Origin: Sphingomonas sp. IW22
GTDB lineage: Bacteria > Pseudomonadota > Alphaproteobacteria > Sphingomonadales > Sphingomonadaceae
Direction: 5' to 3'
Assembly: GCF_041321155.1 (NCBI RefSeq)
Contig: NZ_JBGGWB010000010.1
Span: 1-53,460 of the forward strand
DNA: 53,460 bases
The notes beneath the pieces are model-generated. The model was not told the origin of the DNA. It was given only the letters and a program-made list of their open reading frames with translations, and ran no database searches. Of the stretch, positions 15,155 to 24,695 are shown piece by piece. The stretch's first letter is position 1. Each line of letters starts with the position of its first letter. Position numbers and translations under genes: made by a program.

Positions 15155-17608
15155 ATGAGCGCCCCGGCGCAGCTGCCAATGCAGACACAGGCGAGAAGCG
15201 AAGACAGGCTGTCGCTGGCCATCGATGGCATGACCTGCGCGACGTGTGTCGGGCGGGTGGAGCGCGCCATCGCCGGGGTGCCGGGCGTCGCCGGCGTCTC
15301 GGTCAATCTCGCGACGGAGCGCGCGAACGTCGAGTTCGTCGATGGACGATCCGATGTCGCTGCCGTAGCCGATGCGGTTCTTGCGGCGGGCTACACCCCG
15401 TTGACGCAAACGACCGAGTTGACGATCACGGGCATGACCTGCGCCTCATGTGTCGGCCGGGTCGAGAAGGCGCTGCTGAAAGTGCCCGGCGTCCGCTCCG
15501 CGAGTGTCAACCTGGCAGCCGAGACGGCGCGGATCGAAACGGTGGGTGGCGTCCCCACTTATGTCTTGGTCGAGGCCGTCGAAAGCGCTGGTTACACCGC
15601 ATTCGCGCGCACCGGATCGGCGGAGGCGGAACGAAGCGCCGAGGACGCCCGCCGCGACGCAGCCGCAACAAGAGAGCTCCGCCACGTGCTGATCGCCGCG
15701 GCGCTGTCGCTGCCGCTGGTCGTTCCGATGCTGCTGGCCCCGTTCGGTATCGAGGTGGCGGTGCCGGGCTGGATCCAGCTGCTGCTCGCGACGCCCGTGC
15801 AGTTCTGGCTGGGCGCGCGCTTCTATCGCGCGGGTTGGAAGGCCGCGCGCGCCCGAACCGGCAACATGGACCTGTTGGTCGCGATCGGCACATCGGCCGC
15901 CTACGGGCTCAGCCTCTACCAGCTGCTGTTCGCGCCGATGCACGGCATGGATGCGCATTATTACTTCGAGGCTTCGGCCGTCGTCATCACCCTTATCCTG
16001 CTCGGCAAATGGCTCGAAGGCCGCGCCAAGCGTCAGACCGGAGAGGCGATCCGCGCGCTGATGGCGCTGCGGCCCGACCAGGCTCGCGTTGTCGGCACCG
16101 ACGGCAGCGAACGAGAGATTGCCCTGGCGGAGGTGCGCTCGGGTGACCGCGTCCGCGTCCGGCCCGGCGAGCGCATCCCCGTCGATGGACGACTGATCGA
16201 GGGAGCAACCCATGTCGATGAATCCATGCTCACCGGAGAGAGCCTTCCGGTCGCCAAGGCCGCTGGAGACCCAGTGACCGGCGGATCGATCAACGCGGAC
16301 GGCCTCATCCTGGTCGAGACGACGGCGGTGGGGGCTGAGACCACCCTCGCTCGCATCGTGCGCCTTGTCGAAAGCGCGCAGGGCGCCAAGGCTCCGATCC
16401 AGCGGCTCGTCGACAAGGTCAGCGCCGTGTTCGTGCCAATCGTCCTCGTCATAGCCGCGCTGACCCTCGCCGGCTGGCTGATCGCCGGCGCCGGAGTGGA
16501 AGTCGCGATCCTGAACGCGGTCGCGGTGCTCGTCATCGCCTGTCCGTGCGCGCTCGGCCTGGCCACGCCGACCGCGATCATGGCCGGCACGGGCGTTGCC
16601 GCGCGGGCCGGTGTCCTCATCAAGGACGCGGAGGCGCTGGAGACCGCGCACCGCATCAACATCGTCGCGTTCGACAAGACCGGCACGCTGACCGAGGGCA
16701 AGCCCTCGCTGCTGGCCGCACTGCCGGCCGAGGGGGCCGAACGCGCCGAGCTGATCGCGCTCGCCGCGGCGCTTCAGGCTGGAAGCGAGCATCCGCTCGC
16801 CCGGGCCGTCTTGGCGTGGGCCAGCTCGGAAGGCGTCGAACCCGCCCGCGCCAACGGGATGCGCGGCCTGCCCGGCCGCGGGGTTGCTGCAGACGTCAAC
16901 GGCCGCAACCTGATCCTCGGCAGCACGCGCTTGATGGACGACGAAGCTATCGTGATGACACCGCTGGCGAGTGAGGCGGCCAGGCTGGAAGCCGAGGGAC
17001 GGACGGTCTCCTGGGTCGCGGAACGCGCGCCCGAACGCCGCCTTCTCGGCCTTCTGGCGTTCGGCGACGAGGTCAAGGCTTCCGCCGCTGCTGCCGTGGC
17101 GGCGCTGCATGGCCGTGGCATACGCAGCGTGATGCTGACCGGAGACAATGCGGGAAGCGCCCGCGCAGCGGCGGCCAAGCTCGGCATCGACGATTTCGTT
17201 GCCAATGTCCTGCCGGAAGGAAAGTCGGATGCGGTAGCAGCATTGCGGGGCGGGGACCGCACGGTCGCGATGGTCGGGGACGGCGTCAACGACGCCCCTG
17301 CCCTCGCTGCAGCAGATGTCGGCATCGCCATGTCAACCGGAACAGACGTTGCGATGCACGCAGCGGGCATCACGCTGATGCGGGGCGATCCGCGCCTGGT
17401 CGCGGACGCGATCGACATCTCCAAACGGACATATTCCAAGATCCGCCAGGGGCTGTTCTGGGCGTTCATCTACAACCTGGTCGGCATCCCGCTGGCAGCG
17501 TTCGGGTATCTAAGCCCGGTGATCGCCGGCGCGGCGATGGCGCTGTCGAGTGTCAGCGTCGTCGCCAATGCTCTGACGCTTCGCCGTTGGCGTCCGACAG
17601 CGGCTTGA
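15155..17608 (+). CDS. copA: Cu(I)-exporting P1B-type ATPase
   Basis: An 817-residue pump that exports Cu(I) from cytosol to periplasm. Two N-terminal HMA domains carry CxxC loops (GMTCATC near residue 28, GMTCASC near 95). The transmembrane metal site CPC is in VIACPCALG near residue 462. Phosphorylation site DKTGT is near 507, with TGES, HPL (SEHPLARA) and the hinge [15 protein letters not shown] 15155 follows GTGGAG and leaves a short leader before HMA1; GTG 15113 would place the start inside the operator. cueR follows 11 bases after the stop, so the two are probably co-transcribed. Confidence 0.95.
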   Translation: MSAPAQLPMQTQARSEDRLSLAIDGMTCATCVGRVERAIAGVPGVAGVSVNLATERANVEFVDGRSDVAAVADAVLAAGYTPLTQTTELTITGMTCASCVGRVEKALLKVPGVRSASVNLAAETARIETVGGVPTYVLVEAVESAGYTAFARTGSAEAERSAEDARRDAAATRELRHVLIAAALSLPLVVPMLLAPFGIEVAVPGWIQLLLATPVQFWLGARFYRAGWKAARARTGNMDLLVAIGTSAAYGLSLYQLLFAPMHGMDAHYYFEASAVVITLILLGKWLEGRAKRQTGEAIRALMALRPDQARVVGTDGSEREIALAEVRSGDRVRVRPGERIPVDGRLIEGATHVDESMLTGESLPVAKAAGDPVTGGSINADGLILVETTAVGAETTLARIVRLVESAQGAKAPIQRLVDKVSAVFVPIVLVIAALTLAGWLIAGAGVEVAILNAVAVLVIACPCALGLATPTAIMAGTGVAARAGVLIKDAEALETAHRINIVAFDKTGTLTEGKPSLLAALPAEGAERAELIALAAALQAGSEHPLARAVLAWASSEGVEPARANGMRGLPGRGVAADVNGRNLILGSTRLMDDEAIVMTPLASEAARLEAEGRTVSWVAERAPERRLLGLLAFGDEVKASAAAAVAALHGRGIRSVMLTGDNAGSARAAAAKLGIDDFVANVLPEGKSDAVAALRGGDRTVAMVGDGVNDAPALAAADVGIAMSTGTDVAMHAAGITLMRGDPRLVADAIDISKRTYSKIRQGLFWAFIYNLVGIPLAAFGYLSPVIAGAAMALSSVSVVANALTLRRWRPTAA

Positions 17609-17619
17609 GGAGGCGATAC

Positions 17620-18048
17620 GTGAATATAGGACAGGCGGCCAAAGCTTCGGGCGTCAGCCAGCGGATGATCCGCCATTATGAGGCGATCGGCCTCATTCCG
17701 AAGGCCACGCGGCGTGATTCCGGCTACCGCGACTATGACGAACGCGAAGTCCACATGTTGCGCTTCATCGGCCGCGCACGCGATCTGGGCTTTCCAATTT
17801 CGGAGATCGGCCAGCTCGTCGCGCTGTGGCAGGACGGCGATCGGGCGAGTGGTGAGGTCAAGGCCCTCGCGCTTGCACGAGCCGCGGAGATGGAGCGCAA
17901 GGAGCACGAGCTCCGAGCGATGCGCAAGTCGCTCGAAGATCTGGCGCGTCGCTGCGCGGGCGGAGATCGACCGGATTGCCCGATCCTGGACGATCTTGCG
18001 ATCGGAGTGGAACATGTGAGTCTGCGTTGCGTTAAAGAAAAGGGTTGA
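17620..18048 (+). CDS. cueR: CueR-type MerR-family copper regulator
   Basis: A 142-residue regulator. The N-terminal winged helix (IGQAAKASGVSQRMIRHYEAIGL) is followed by the dimerisation helix. The C-terminal metal loop RRCAGGDRPDCPI has two cysteines separated by seven residues, the Cu(I) spacing of CueR. GTG 17620 stands nine bases after a strong GAGGAGG. It should activate copA, the metallochaperone and perhaps the copper-storage gene downstream, whose operator begins inside its stop codon. Confidence 0.92.
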   Translation: MNIGQAAKASGVSQRMIRHYEAIGLIPKATRRDSGYRDYDEREVHMLRFIGRARDLGFPISEIGQLVALWQDGDRASGEVKALALARAAEMERKEHELRAMRKSLEDLARRCAGGDRPDCPILDDLAIGVEHVSLRCVKEKG

Positions 18049-18075
18049 CCTTGGACCATGGTCCGAGCCGCAAGG
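18045..18075 (+). promoter_or_regulatory. CueR-type operator upstream of copper-storage gene
   Basis: TTGACC, a 19-base spacer containing the perfect dyad GGACCATGGTCC, then GCAAGG (a poor -10). The -35 is the same hexamer as at both sites in the copA/copZ region. Confidence 0.5.
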
Positions 18076-18097
18076 ACGGTGAAGTCCCGACCCCGGC

Positions 18098-18124
18098 GAG
18101 GGAAAGCGCCAAGAACCGCGTATA
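18098..18124 (+). promoter_or_regulatory. ECF-type promoter upstream of copper-storage gene (site I)
   Basis: GAGGGA, 15 bases, CGTATA, about 21 bases before the first ATG. Together with the CueR-type site it suggests dual control. Confidence 0.6.
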
Positions 18125-18145
18125 TACAAGGGGAGGGGGGCGCAT

Positions 18146-18493
18146 ATGGAAGGAAAGACAATGCATCAGATCGATCCCGAGATGAAGGCGTGCATGGACG
18201 CCTGCCATGAATGCCACATCACCTGCCTTCACATGGCGATGAATCACTGCCTGGAGGCGGGCGGGCGACACGCCGAGCCTCAGCACATGAAGCTGATGCT
18301 GGACTGTGCTCAGATTTGCAGTGTCGCGATCGACTTCATGGCGCGCAAGTCCGAGCACCACCGGCATATCTGCCGCGAGTGCGCCGAGATTTGCCGGGCG
18401 TGCGCGTCGAGCTGCGAAGGGCTGGACGGCATGGAGGATTGCGTCGCCGCGTGTCGCAAGTGCGCCGACGCTTGCGACAAGATGGCCGCGTAA
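18146..18493 (+). CDS. Four-helix-bundle copper-binding protein (Csp-like)
   Basis: A 115-residue protein with 16 cysteines in CxxxC-type helical patterns (KACMDACHECHITC, HICRECAEICRACASSC, EDCVAACRKCADAC), the hallmark of copper-storage proteins that pack many Cu(I) ions inside a four-helix bundle. There is no signal peptide, so it resembles cytosolic Csp3. ATG 18146 has a weak ribosome site; ATG 18161, after GGAAAGACA and matching the start of the broken copy at 7831, is equally likely. Confidence 0.88.
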   Translation: MEGKTMHQIDPEMKACMDACHECHITCLHMAMNHCLEAGGRHAEPQHMKLMLDCAQICSVAIDFMARKSEHHRHICRECAEICRACASSCEGLDGMEDCVAACRKCADACDKMAA

Positions 18494-18500
18494 ATGGCCC

Positions 18501-18527
18501 GAGGGCGGCGCTTTCCCCGCCGCCCTC
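18501..18527. terminator. Strong hairpin after copper-storage gene
   Basis: Perfect 10-bp stem GAGGGCGGCG / CGCCGCCCTC with a 7-base loop, starting eight bases past the stop. Confidence 0.7.
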
Positions 18528-18537
18528 CCGTTACATT

Positions 18538-18582
18538 GCGAGCCAAGGCGCGTGAGACGGTGCGATGCACGGTCAGGGTTGG
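18538..18582 (+). pseudogene. DUF6118 3'-end scrap
   Basis: About 45 bases reading AKARETVRCTVRV, nearly identical to the tail of the remnant at 14640-14670. It sits between the copper-storage terminator and the convergent FTR1 gene, at a module border. Confidence 0.75.
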
Positions 18583-18620
18583 CAGCAACGCTTTAGAGAG
18601 GGGCGTCACCTGCCCTGCCG

Positions 18621-20573
18621 CTAGGCTAGCGGCCCGCCCGTCCGCGGCTTGGCGCGGCGGTTCCAGGCGAACCCGATCATGATCGCGGCAAGCATCAGGA
18701 GTTGTGCCAGCACCGACTGAAATGTCGGGAACAGGCCCAACATCGAGATACGTGGCACGCTGGCGAGCGGCGCTATGTCGATGATCCCCGCCTCTTGGAG
18801 AGCAGCGACTCCCTTACCGGCCAGCACGACCGTCAGAGCGGCCATCAGCCATGAGCTGTAGCGGAAGAACTGCGTAATCGGCAGCGTCCGGCTGTAGCGG
18901 AGCATTGCCCAGGCGATGACGGCGAGAAGGCTGATCGCTGCGCCGGCCCCGGCCAGCAGCATCGCGGTGTTCCCCTGTGTCGAGAGCGCGGCGTAGAAAA
19001 GGATCGTCTCGAATACCTCCCGATAGACAACCAGGAATGCGAGCCCGAACAGGAACCATCCCGACCCGCCCGATAGCGCCCGTGACATTTTCTCGCGGAT
19101 ATAGCGTTGCCATTGATCAGCTTGTGCCTTGCCGTGCATCCAGATTCCGACCGAGAGCAGGACCACGGCCGCGAACAGCGAGCCGAACCCTTCCGTCAGT
19201 TCCCGGCTCGCGCCGCTTATACCGATCGCATAGGTGGCAACCGCCCAGGTAATCCCGCCGGCGACGAGCGCGCCGACCCAGCCACCATGCACATAGCGCA
19301 TGGCTTCCGGCCGCTCCGCTTTGCGGAGGAACGCAATCATGGCCACCACGATCAAGAGAGCTTCCAGCCCTTCGCGCAGCAGGATCGTGAAGGCTCCCAA
19401 GAAGGTGGACGCCTGCGTCGCGGCGTCGGGCGCGAGCGCGGCCTCGGCATCATCGAACAGGCCGCCCAGCACTGCCACTCGTTCGGTCACGTCATCGGCT
19501 GACGTGCTGCTCTCCACAGCGGCGCGATATTCTCCCATCGCGCCTTCGATCCGGGACATGAGGTTCGGGTCGCGCGCCGAGAGCGTCGGTTCGATCGGCT
19601 CGAACCCGTCGAGGTAGGCGGACAGCGCCAGTTCCTTTGCAGCGCGCCGGTCGCCGCGCTGGAACGCGGCGAGGCTTTGCGCAAGCTTGGCGCGCGCCAC
19701 GGCGAGCGGGCTTGGGGCTTGTTGCATCACCTGATCGGGGTGGCGACGCAGATAGGCGAGCACCGCGTCGGCTTTCACCTGCCCGATGCTGCCCGCAAGC
19801 GCGGCGGGGGTGAGCGCGACCAGGGTTTTCAGGTCGGGAATTCGTGCCCGCAAGCTCGCGTCCGACTTCCACAGCCGCTCACCCTCGACCGCTTGTGCGT
19901 CGGTGGAGGCGAAGCTGCCGGAGCGGAACGCGAGCGCCCAGCGCTGATCGCTAGACAGATCGACGAAGCTCTGCATCGCGGTTCCGTCGATGCCTTGGCT
20001 TATCACCTGATAGAGCGCGAACACGCTGCGCTGGCGCGCTCGCTCGGCATCAGTAAAGGCGATCGGTGGCGGGTCGAGCTTGGCGGCGTCGGGACCGTGC
20101 CCGTTGCCTGTCATGCCGTGGCAGGACGCGCAGGATTGTCGAAAAACCGCTCCTGCTGTGGAGATGTCCGGTGTCTTGTCCGGGGCGAGCGGAACCGGAT
20201 AGGCCTTGAGCAGATCGGCGGCGAGCCCGTAGGCGAGCGCCGCGACCTGTTGGGCCGAGCCCTTGCGGGCAATCACGCCTTGGAGCTGCGAAGCCCGTTG
20301 GATCAGGGATTGCCGCTCAGGTGTCGCAGGGAGCGCGCGCAGGCGGGTGGACACGCCTGCGGCGAACTCCGTCATCTCCGCGTATTCGGACGCACTTGTG
20401 ACCGCGCCGTTGGCGACCGCACCGCCATAATCGACCGCCATATAATCGAGCAGACGCCAAGCGGTTTGCACGTCGCCGGGATCGGCCGTCGCCGCAGCGG
20501 GAATCAACAGCAGCATAAGCGACGCGACCAGCGCGAGTGCAGGCTTAATCAGCGCGACCCGAAGTGACGGCAT
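18621..20573 (-). CDS. Cytochrome c-FTR1 family permease fusion (copy 1)
   Basis: A 650-residue fusion. It has a signal peptide (ending AAATADPG), a periplasmic helical region with a c-type haem site (SCASCHG near residue 148), more helical linker, then a seven-helix FTR1/EfeU-type permease. The two REXXE metal motifs are REGLE near 398 and REVFE near 520. FTR1 proteins import oxidised iron; the fused cytochrome could deliver oxidising equivalents. It may counter copper-induced iron loss, which is inference. ATG 20573 was preferred over TTG 20591. A second copy, with long identical stretches, is inverted at 39088-41055. Confidence 0.85.
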   Translation of the reverse strand: MPSLRVALIKPALALVASLMLLLIPAAATADPGDVQTAWRLLDYMAVDYGGAVANGAVTSASEYAEMTEFAAGVSTRLRALPATPERQSLIQRASQLQGVIARKGSAQQVAALAYGLAADLLKAYPVPLAPDKTPDISTAGAVFRQSCASCHGMTGNGHGPDAAKLDPPPIAFTDAERARQRSVFALYQVISQGIDGTAMQSFVDLSSDQRWALAFRSGSFASTDAQAVEGERLWKSDASLRARIPDLKTLVALTPAALAGSIGQVKADAVLAYLRRHPDQVMQQAPSPLAVARAKLAQSLAAFQRGDRRAAKELALSAYLDGFEPIEPTLSARDPNLMSRIEGAMGEYRAAVESSTSADDVTERVAVLGGLFDDAEAALAPDAATQASTFLGAFTILLREGLEALLIVVAMIAFLRKAERPEAMRYVHGGWVGALVAGGITWAVATYAIGISGASRELTEGFGSLFAAVVLLSVGIWMHGKAQADQWQRYIREKMSRALSGGSGWFLFGLAFLVVYREVFETILFYAALSTQGNTAMLLAGAGAAISLLAVIAWAMLRYSRTLPITQFFRYSSWLMAALTVVLAGKGVAALQEAGIIDIAPLASVPRISMLGLFPTFQSVLAQLLMLAAIMIGFAWNRRAKPRTGGPLA

Positions 20574-20639
20574 ATGGGTGATCGTCTCCAAGCTTTACTC
20601 GTCGCGCACTATGCGAACAGCTCTCATTAGCAGTATTGG

Positions 20640-20820
20640 GCGGAGGGCGCGATCACCAAGGCAGCCGATGATGAACATCGCCGCGTCAACGGGCGATCGT
20701 CGCCGGCGACAGATCGTGACCGTGAACCGGTCCCGATTGAACGACGCAAGAAAGCGGCGACGAAGGCACGCGAGACGGTGCGATGCGCGATCAAGGTCCG
20801 CAATGGAGCCAGCAGTGATC
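20640..20820 (+). pseudogene. DUF6118 C-terminal remnant
   Basis: The bases align with the last third of DUF6118: QIVTVNR, then a frameshift, then the ARETVRC-coding bases at 20769-20790. It lies between the FTR1 start and the end of the SDR fusion gene, another module border. Confidence 0.75.
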
Positions 20821-20830
20821 GAGGATACTT

Positions 20831-23536
20831 TCAGATCACGTACTTGTCCCAGCCTGCATAATGCTCGGCGCTGCGCTTCCCCCTTGGAAAGCTGAGGCCG
20901 ACGAGCGCAATGCCCGCTACGACCGAGGCCACGGCACCAAGGTGACCAACGCCGTCCAGGAGGAAAGGCGCGGCCACGAGCCAGGCTCCGAACGCGACAT
21001 TGATCAGCCGCAGCACGCGGGCAACCTCCGCTGTGGCGATGATCGCGACCGTGATGACCAGCGCACCCACAACGTGATCGCTGTTCGCCATCCCGCCTTC
21101 CGTGCCGAACAATACCCGGGTGAGCATCAGCAGGACGCCGATGACGATGCTCGCAGTCAGCGTCCATGGCAGGGTCAGACCCTTCTTCGCGTCCGCCCAG
21201 AAGGTGCTTGGCGAGGCCATCGCGTCCGAGGTGTCCTCTCCGCCGGCCGCGATCGCGTCGCCTTGGAAGAAGGTGCGGATCAGCGGTTTGCCTTGCCGGC
21301 GCGCCCAGAGAAGGAACTGACCCATCGCAATCACCTCGTCGAGCGCGAACGGGATCATGATCAGCATGGCGAGCGCGGCGATCAGCGCCAGCGTGCTCCA
21401 CGTGCCGATGACGATGGGCTGACTGATGATGAAATAGATGCTGATGACGCCGAGCGGGATGACAAGGATGCCGAAGAAGGTCACCATCCACGGCATGGTC
21501 CGCCAGCGGTCGCGGGTGCCCATTACCGCCATCAGGATCTCGAGGACATAGCTGACCGTGCCGAGCCCACCATCGGGAATCGGCCAGGCCTTGGACATGT
21601 CCGAGGTGATGATCTCCTCGGTGCCGTTGCGTGGATCGCTCAGGGAGCCGGCGAAAAACGGCTCCCAAACGCCGTCAATATGCCCCAGTTGGTAGGCGGT
21701 GAGGATGCGCGAGGTGAGAAGGCCGATCAGACCCATGGCGACGATCGGCAGCCGCTGTGCGTCGGTGGATGGCGAATAGGTCCAGCCGGGCGGGATGTTC
21801 TTGGGGTCCATCATGCCCGCCATGCTCATGCCCGGCATCATCGGCACGAGCACCGACAGGGCGATCACGGCCGAGCCGATGAGCAGGTTGTTGTTGTACT
21901 GAGCGGCGCTCGGGCTCCAGAAGATCAGCGGGGCGAAGAACAGCCAGATGCCGACGAACGCGACCGCCCACTGCGCCCATGTCTTGGTGCGCGGAACGAG
22001 CGACAGCGCGCCGAACAGCACGATGGCGAGGCCGCTGACGACATCGCTGATGGCCAGCGCGTTCGCCCGCCACTCGATCGACGGCAGCCCGCGATCAATA
22101 GTTACGAAGCGCGCCGCCTCGCCGACACTGTGAGTGGTCACGGAGTCGTAGATAAGCGGGCTGGAGGCGAGCCACAGCCCAAGACCGATGTTTGCGTAAA
22201 GAGCCCAGCGCGCACGGCGCTCGTCGCGGTCCATTATGGCCATGTGATCGCCGTGTGCACCGTGACCGGTCATCGCCATGTCCGCCGCGCCAAGTCGGTG
22301 CCCCATGGCAGCATGGTCCATGCTGCTATGGTCCGCAGCCCCGTGATCCATACCGGCCATTCCACCGCCTGCCGCTGCGGGTTGTTGGCCCGGCGCTACA
22401 GGTTCGGCCTTTAGCTTATCGTGCCAGGCAACCAGATTCTCGTTAAGCTTGTTGTTCCGATACCAGGCCCGCGGGTGGCGCTTCAGCGCGGCGACGATCG
22501 TCGGCAGCGTGTCCCGGAGGCGATGCTTCGGTTCCCAACCGAGCAGCAAGCGGGCGCGTGAAATATCGAGGATATAGTGGTCGTTGCTGCTGTCGATCAT
22601 CCAGGGCTGGATGAAGTCGTCGCTGCCGAGCGCTTCGTTCTGCAGGATGATCCCGGCTTTCGCGAGCGGCTGCGGAATCCGGATCGTCTTCCAGCCCTCG
22701 CCGTGGAGCGCCTCGCCGACGATGTCCTGGATCTCGGCATAGCCGGGTGCGTCGGGCTCGCCGATGAGCAGCGGCAGTTCTGACGGCAGTTCGTGCCGCC
22801 GATCGACCAGACGCAGCACGGCGTCAGCCAAGTCGTCGCGGTGCACCGATGACTGCGCCGCACACAGCATGCCGGGATAAAAGTGCGAGATCAGGCGGTG
22901 CTCGTAAATCTGCGATATCTGCTGCGCGAGAAAAGCCGAGCGTCCGTCGTCGTCGTAAACTCCGGCGGCGCGCATATAAACGACGGGGATGTTTCCGTGG
23001 CGCTCATGCAGCAATGTCTCGGCGTCGACCTTGGACTGCGGATAGGCCCAGGACGCGCCGATCGGCGAGTCCTCGTTGATGCGCTCGTAGGGTGTGGGGG
23101 TCGGCTTATGAACGAGCATCGTGCTGGCGAAGACGAATTGTCCGACTTCGAACGATTGCAGCCCGTCAATCAGCCGGCGGGTGCCCTGCACGGTGACCTT
23201 GTCATAAAGCGGATTGGCATCGCCCGTAATATCGTAATAGGCGGCGAGATGGATCACCGAGGCGATGCGGTTGCCATAGCGGGCACGAACCTCATCAAGT
23301 GCAGCGCGCACTGCCTCGTCAGAGCCGAGATCGAAGTCGACTGCTGCGGCGGGCGGCGGCGGATCGGGAGGACCAGCGCGATCGAGGCCGACGACCCTAT
23401 AGCGCTCGCTAAGCTTGGCGATCAACGCGGCCGCGATGAAGCCGCTCGCGCCCGTGATGAGGACGACTTCGCCACCCTGGCCGCTGCCGGCTTCACTGCG
23501 TTTGCCATCGGTCATGACTTTGCCACCCTTGTTCAT
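20831..23536 (-). CDS. SDR epimerase/dehydratase fused to an SPW-repeat membrane domain
   Basis: A 901-residue fusion. Residues ~20-375 are an extended short-chain dehydrogenase: nucleotide-binding VVLITGASGFIAAALI, and the catalytic pair in SWAYPQSKVDAE. Residues ~389-435 form a Met/His linker (GMAGMDHGAADHSSMDHAAM). From ~440 about 14 membrane helices follow, in which SPW-type repeats (GLWLASSPLIYDS, IWLFFAPLIFWSP, GAWLVAAPFLLDG) are visible. Substrate and role are unknown. The linker resembles the copper-binding MDH repeats of CopA/CopB nearby, hinting at periplasmic copper contact. ATG 23515 is an alternative start. Only a weak ECF-like site (GAGGGT, 15, TGTCAG) precedes it. Confidence 0.75.
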   Translation of the reverse strand: MNKGGKVMTDGKRSEAGSGQGGEVVLITGASGFIAAALIAKLSERYRVVGLDRAGPPDPPPPAAAVDFDLGSDEAVRAALDEVRARYGNRIASVIHLAAYYDITGDANPLYDKVTVQGTRRLIDGLQSFEVGQFVFASTMLVHKPTPTPYERINEDSPIGASWAYPQSKVDAETLLHERHGNIPVVYMRAAGVYDDDGRSAFLAQQISQIYEHRLISHFYPGMLCAAQSSVHRDDLADAVLRLVDRRHELPSELPLLIGEPDAPGYAEIQDIVGEALHGEGWKTIRIPQPLAKAGIILQNEALGSDDFIQPWMIDSSNDHYILDISRARLLLGWEPKHRLRDTLPTIVAALKRHPRAWYRNNKLNENLVAWHDKLKAEPVAPGQQPAAAGGGMAGMDHGAADHSSMDHAAMGHRLGAADMAMTGHGAHGDHMAIMDRDERRARWALYANIGLGLWLASSPLIYDSVTTHSVGEAARFVTIDRGLPSIEWRANALAISDVVSGLAIVLFGALSLVPRTKTWAQWAVAFVGIWLFFAPLIFWSPSAAQYNNNLLIGSAVIALSVLVPMMPGMSMAGMMDPKNIPPGWTYSPSTDAQRLPIVAMGLIGLLTSRILTAYQLGHIDGVWEPFFAGSLSDPRNGTEEIITSDMSKAWPIPDGGLGTVSYVLEILMAVMGTRDRWRTMPWMVTFFGILVIPLGVISIYFIISQPIVIGTWSTLALIAALAMLIMIPFALDEVIAMGQFLLWARRQGKPLIRTFFQGDAIAAGGEDTSDAMASPSTFWADAKKGLTLPWTLTASIVIGVLLMLTRVLFGTEGGMANSDHVVGALVITVAIIATAEVARVLRLINVAFGAWLVAAPFLLDGVGHLGAVASVVAGIALVGLSFPRGKRSAEHYAGWDKYVI

Positions 23537-23764
23537 TCATCTCTGAAAACACTGACAGGCCCACCCGGACCAACCCTCTCGCACGCCCAGCTTTGCAGCG
23601 CGACGCGGCCTTCCCGCAAGCGCCTGTGGGCGACTTAGGGCGTCGGACACGTAAGCTCAGTCCAAGCGGGGGGTGTCTTGGGAGGCGAGGGTTAAGCCGC
23701 GTAAGTGGGTAAAAGAAGGTGGAAGGCCTGAGCGGCGCTTGCGTGGACGGTTGGTCCATAGCGC

Positions 23765-24691
23765 TTACATGCCCGACGCGGGTGGCGCGAGGGTGCCTAG
23801 CCATGCCACGAGCGCCAGGATGCCGATCACGCAGGCTGTCTCGACCGCAAGGCTGACCCGCAGCGCCGTAAGCGCCCCGCCATGGTCGTTCATGGCAATC
23901 GAGCGCTCAAAGGCCGGCGTGAGGCGAAACCGATTGAGCGAAGCGAGCCCCAGCATCCCGGCGAACAGGGCTAGCTTGGCGAGCAGCAACAGGCCGTAAA
24001 GTGTCGTTCCCAGAGCCATAAAATTGGTCGGCCCGACGAGCAGCCAACTATTGATCAAACCAGTTACCACCAGGGTAACAACAACGAGCGTACCAACGGA
24101 GCCAAACCCGTGCAGGGCGCGATGGGTCAGCCGAAGGTGCGCAGCATCGATCTCCTCGGCGCGCCGCGCCATCAGGAGAAGCAATCCGAACAGCGCCCCG
24201 ACCCACAGACCGGCAGCAAGGAGATGGAGGATGTCCGCAGTGAGGTGAAGCCATCCCGTGCTTCCCTCGCTCGCGGCACCATGCCCGTTCCACGCGAGTG
24301 TCGCCAATGCCGCGGCTGCCGCAATCATGGCCATAGCCAGCCATGATGCTCTGCCTCGCGCCAGCAGGGCTGCACCGCCGGCGATGACGAGCGCCACCAT
24401 ACGCACCTTCCAGGCGGTGCCAACCGCCGACCCTCCGAGCAGCGCGGCCGCAGCAGCCTGATCGATCGGCCAGAACGGAGATCCGGCCATCGCCGAGGCC
24501 ATGAGGATCAGGCCAGCGGCCGAGAGAAGCAACCCGAGCGCCGCGCTTGCCGTGAGCCAAGGCCGCAGCGCGATTGCATCATCGCGCTCGCCAAGGCGAA
24601 GGCCGTAGAGGCTGAAGGCCGACAGGCCGAACAGCGCCGCCAGGACCAGGTACAACGCCAAGCGGATGGCGACGGTCGGCCAGTCGAGCAT
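23765..24691 (-). CDS. copD: Copper resistance protein CopD
   Basis: A 308-residue inner-membrane protein with eight or nine helices of the CopD/PcoD family, thought to move copper across the inner membrane with CopC. Conserved features are AAGLWVGALFGLLLL in the middle, HLRLTHRALHGFGSVGTLVV, and FMALGTTLYGLLLLAKLALF before KNRFRL-type NRFRLTPAFERS. It follows copC by four bases and shares its ECF promoter. The C-terminal helix ends LGTLAPPASGM. Confidence 0.9.
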   Translation of the reverse strand: MLDWPTVAIRLALYLVLAALFGLSAFSLYGLRLGERDDAIALRPWLTASAALGLLLSAAGLILMASAMAGSPFWPIDQAAAAALLGGSAVGTAWKVRMVALVIAGGAALLARGRASWLAMAMIAAAAALATLAWNGHGAASEGSTGWLHLTADILHLLAAGLWVGALFGLLLLMARRAEEIDAAHLRLTHRALHGFGSVGTLVVVTLVVTGLINSWLLVGPTNFMALGTTLYGLLLLAKLALFAGMLGLASLNRFRLTPAFERSIAMNDHGGALTALRVSLAVETACVIGILALVAWLGTLAPPASGM

Positions 24692-24695
24692 TCGC

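Noticed and set aside
23541..23571. A thirteenth ECF-like site before the SDR fusion (GAGGGT, 15, TGTCAG)
   Set aside because: The spacing fits but the -10 lacks CGTA. Kept out of the motif count.
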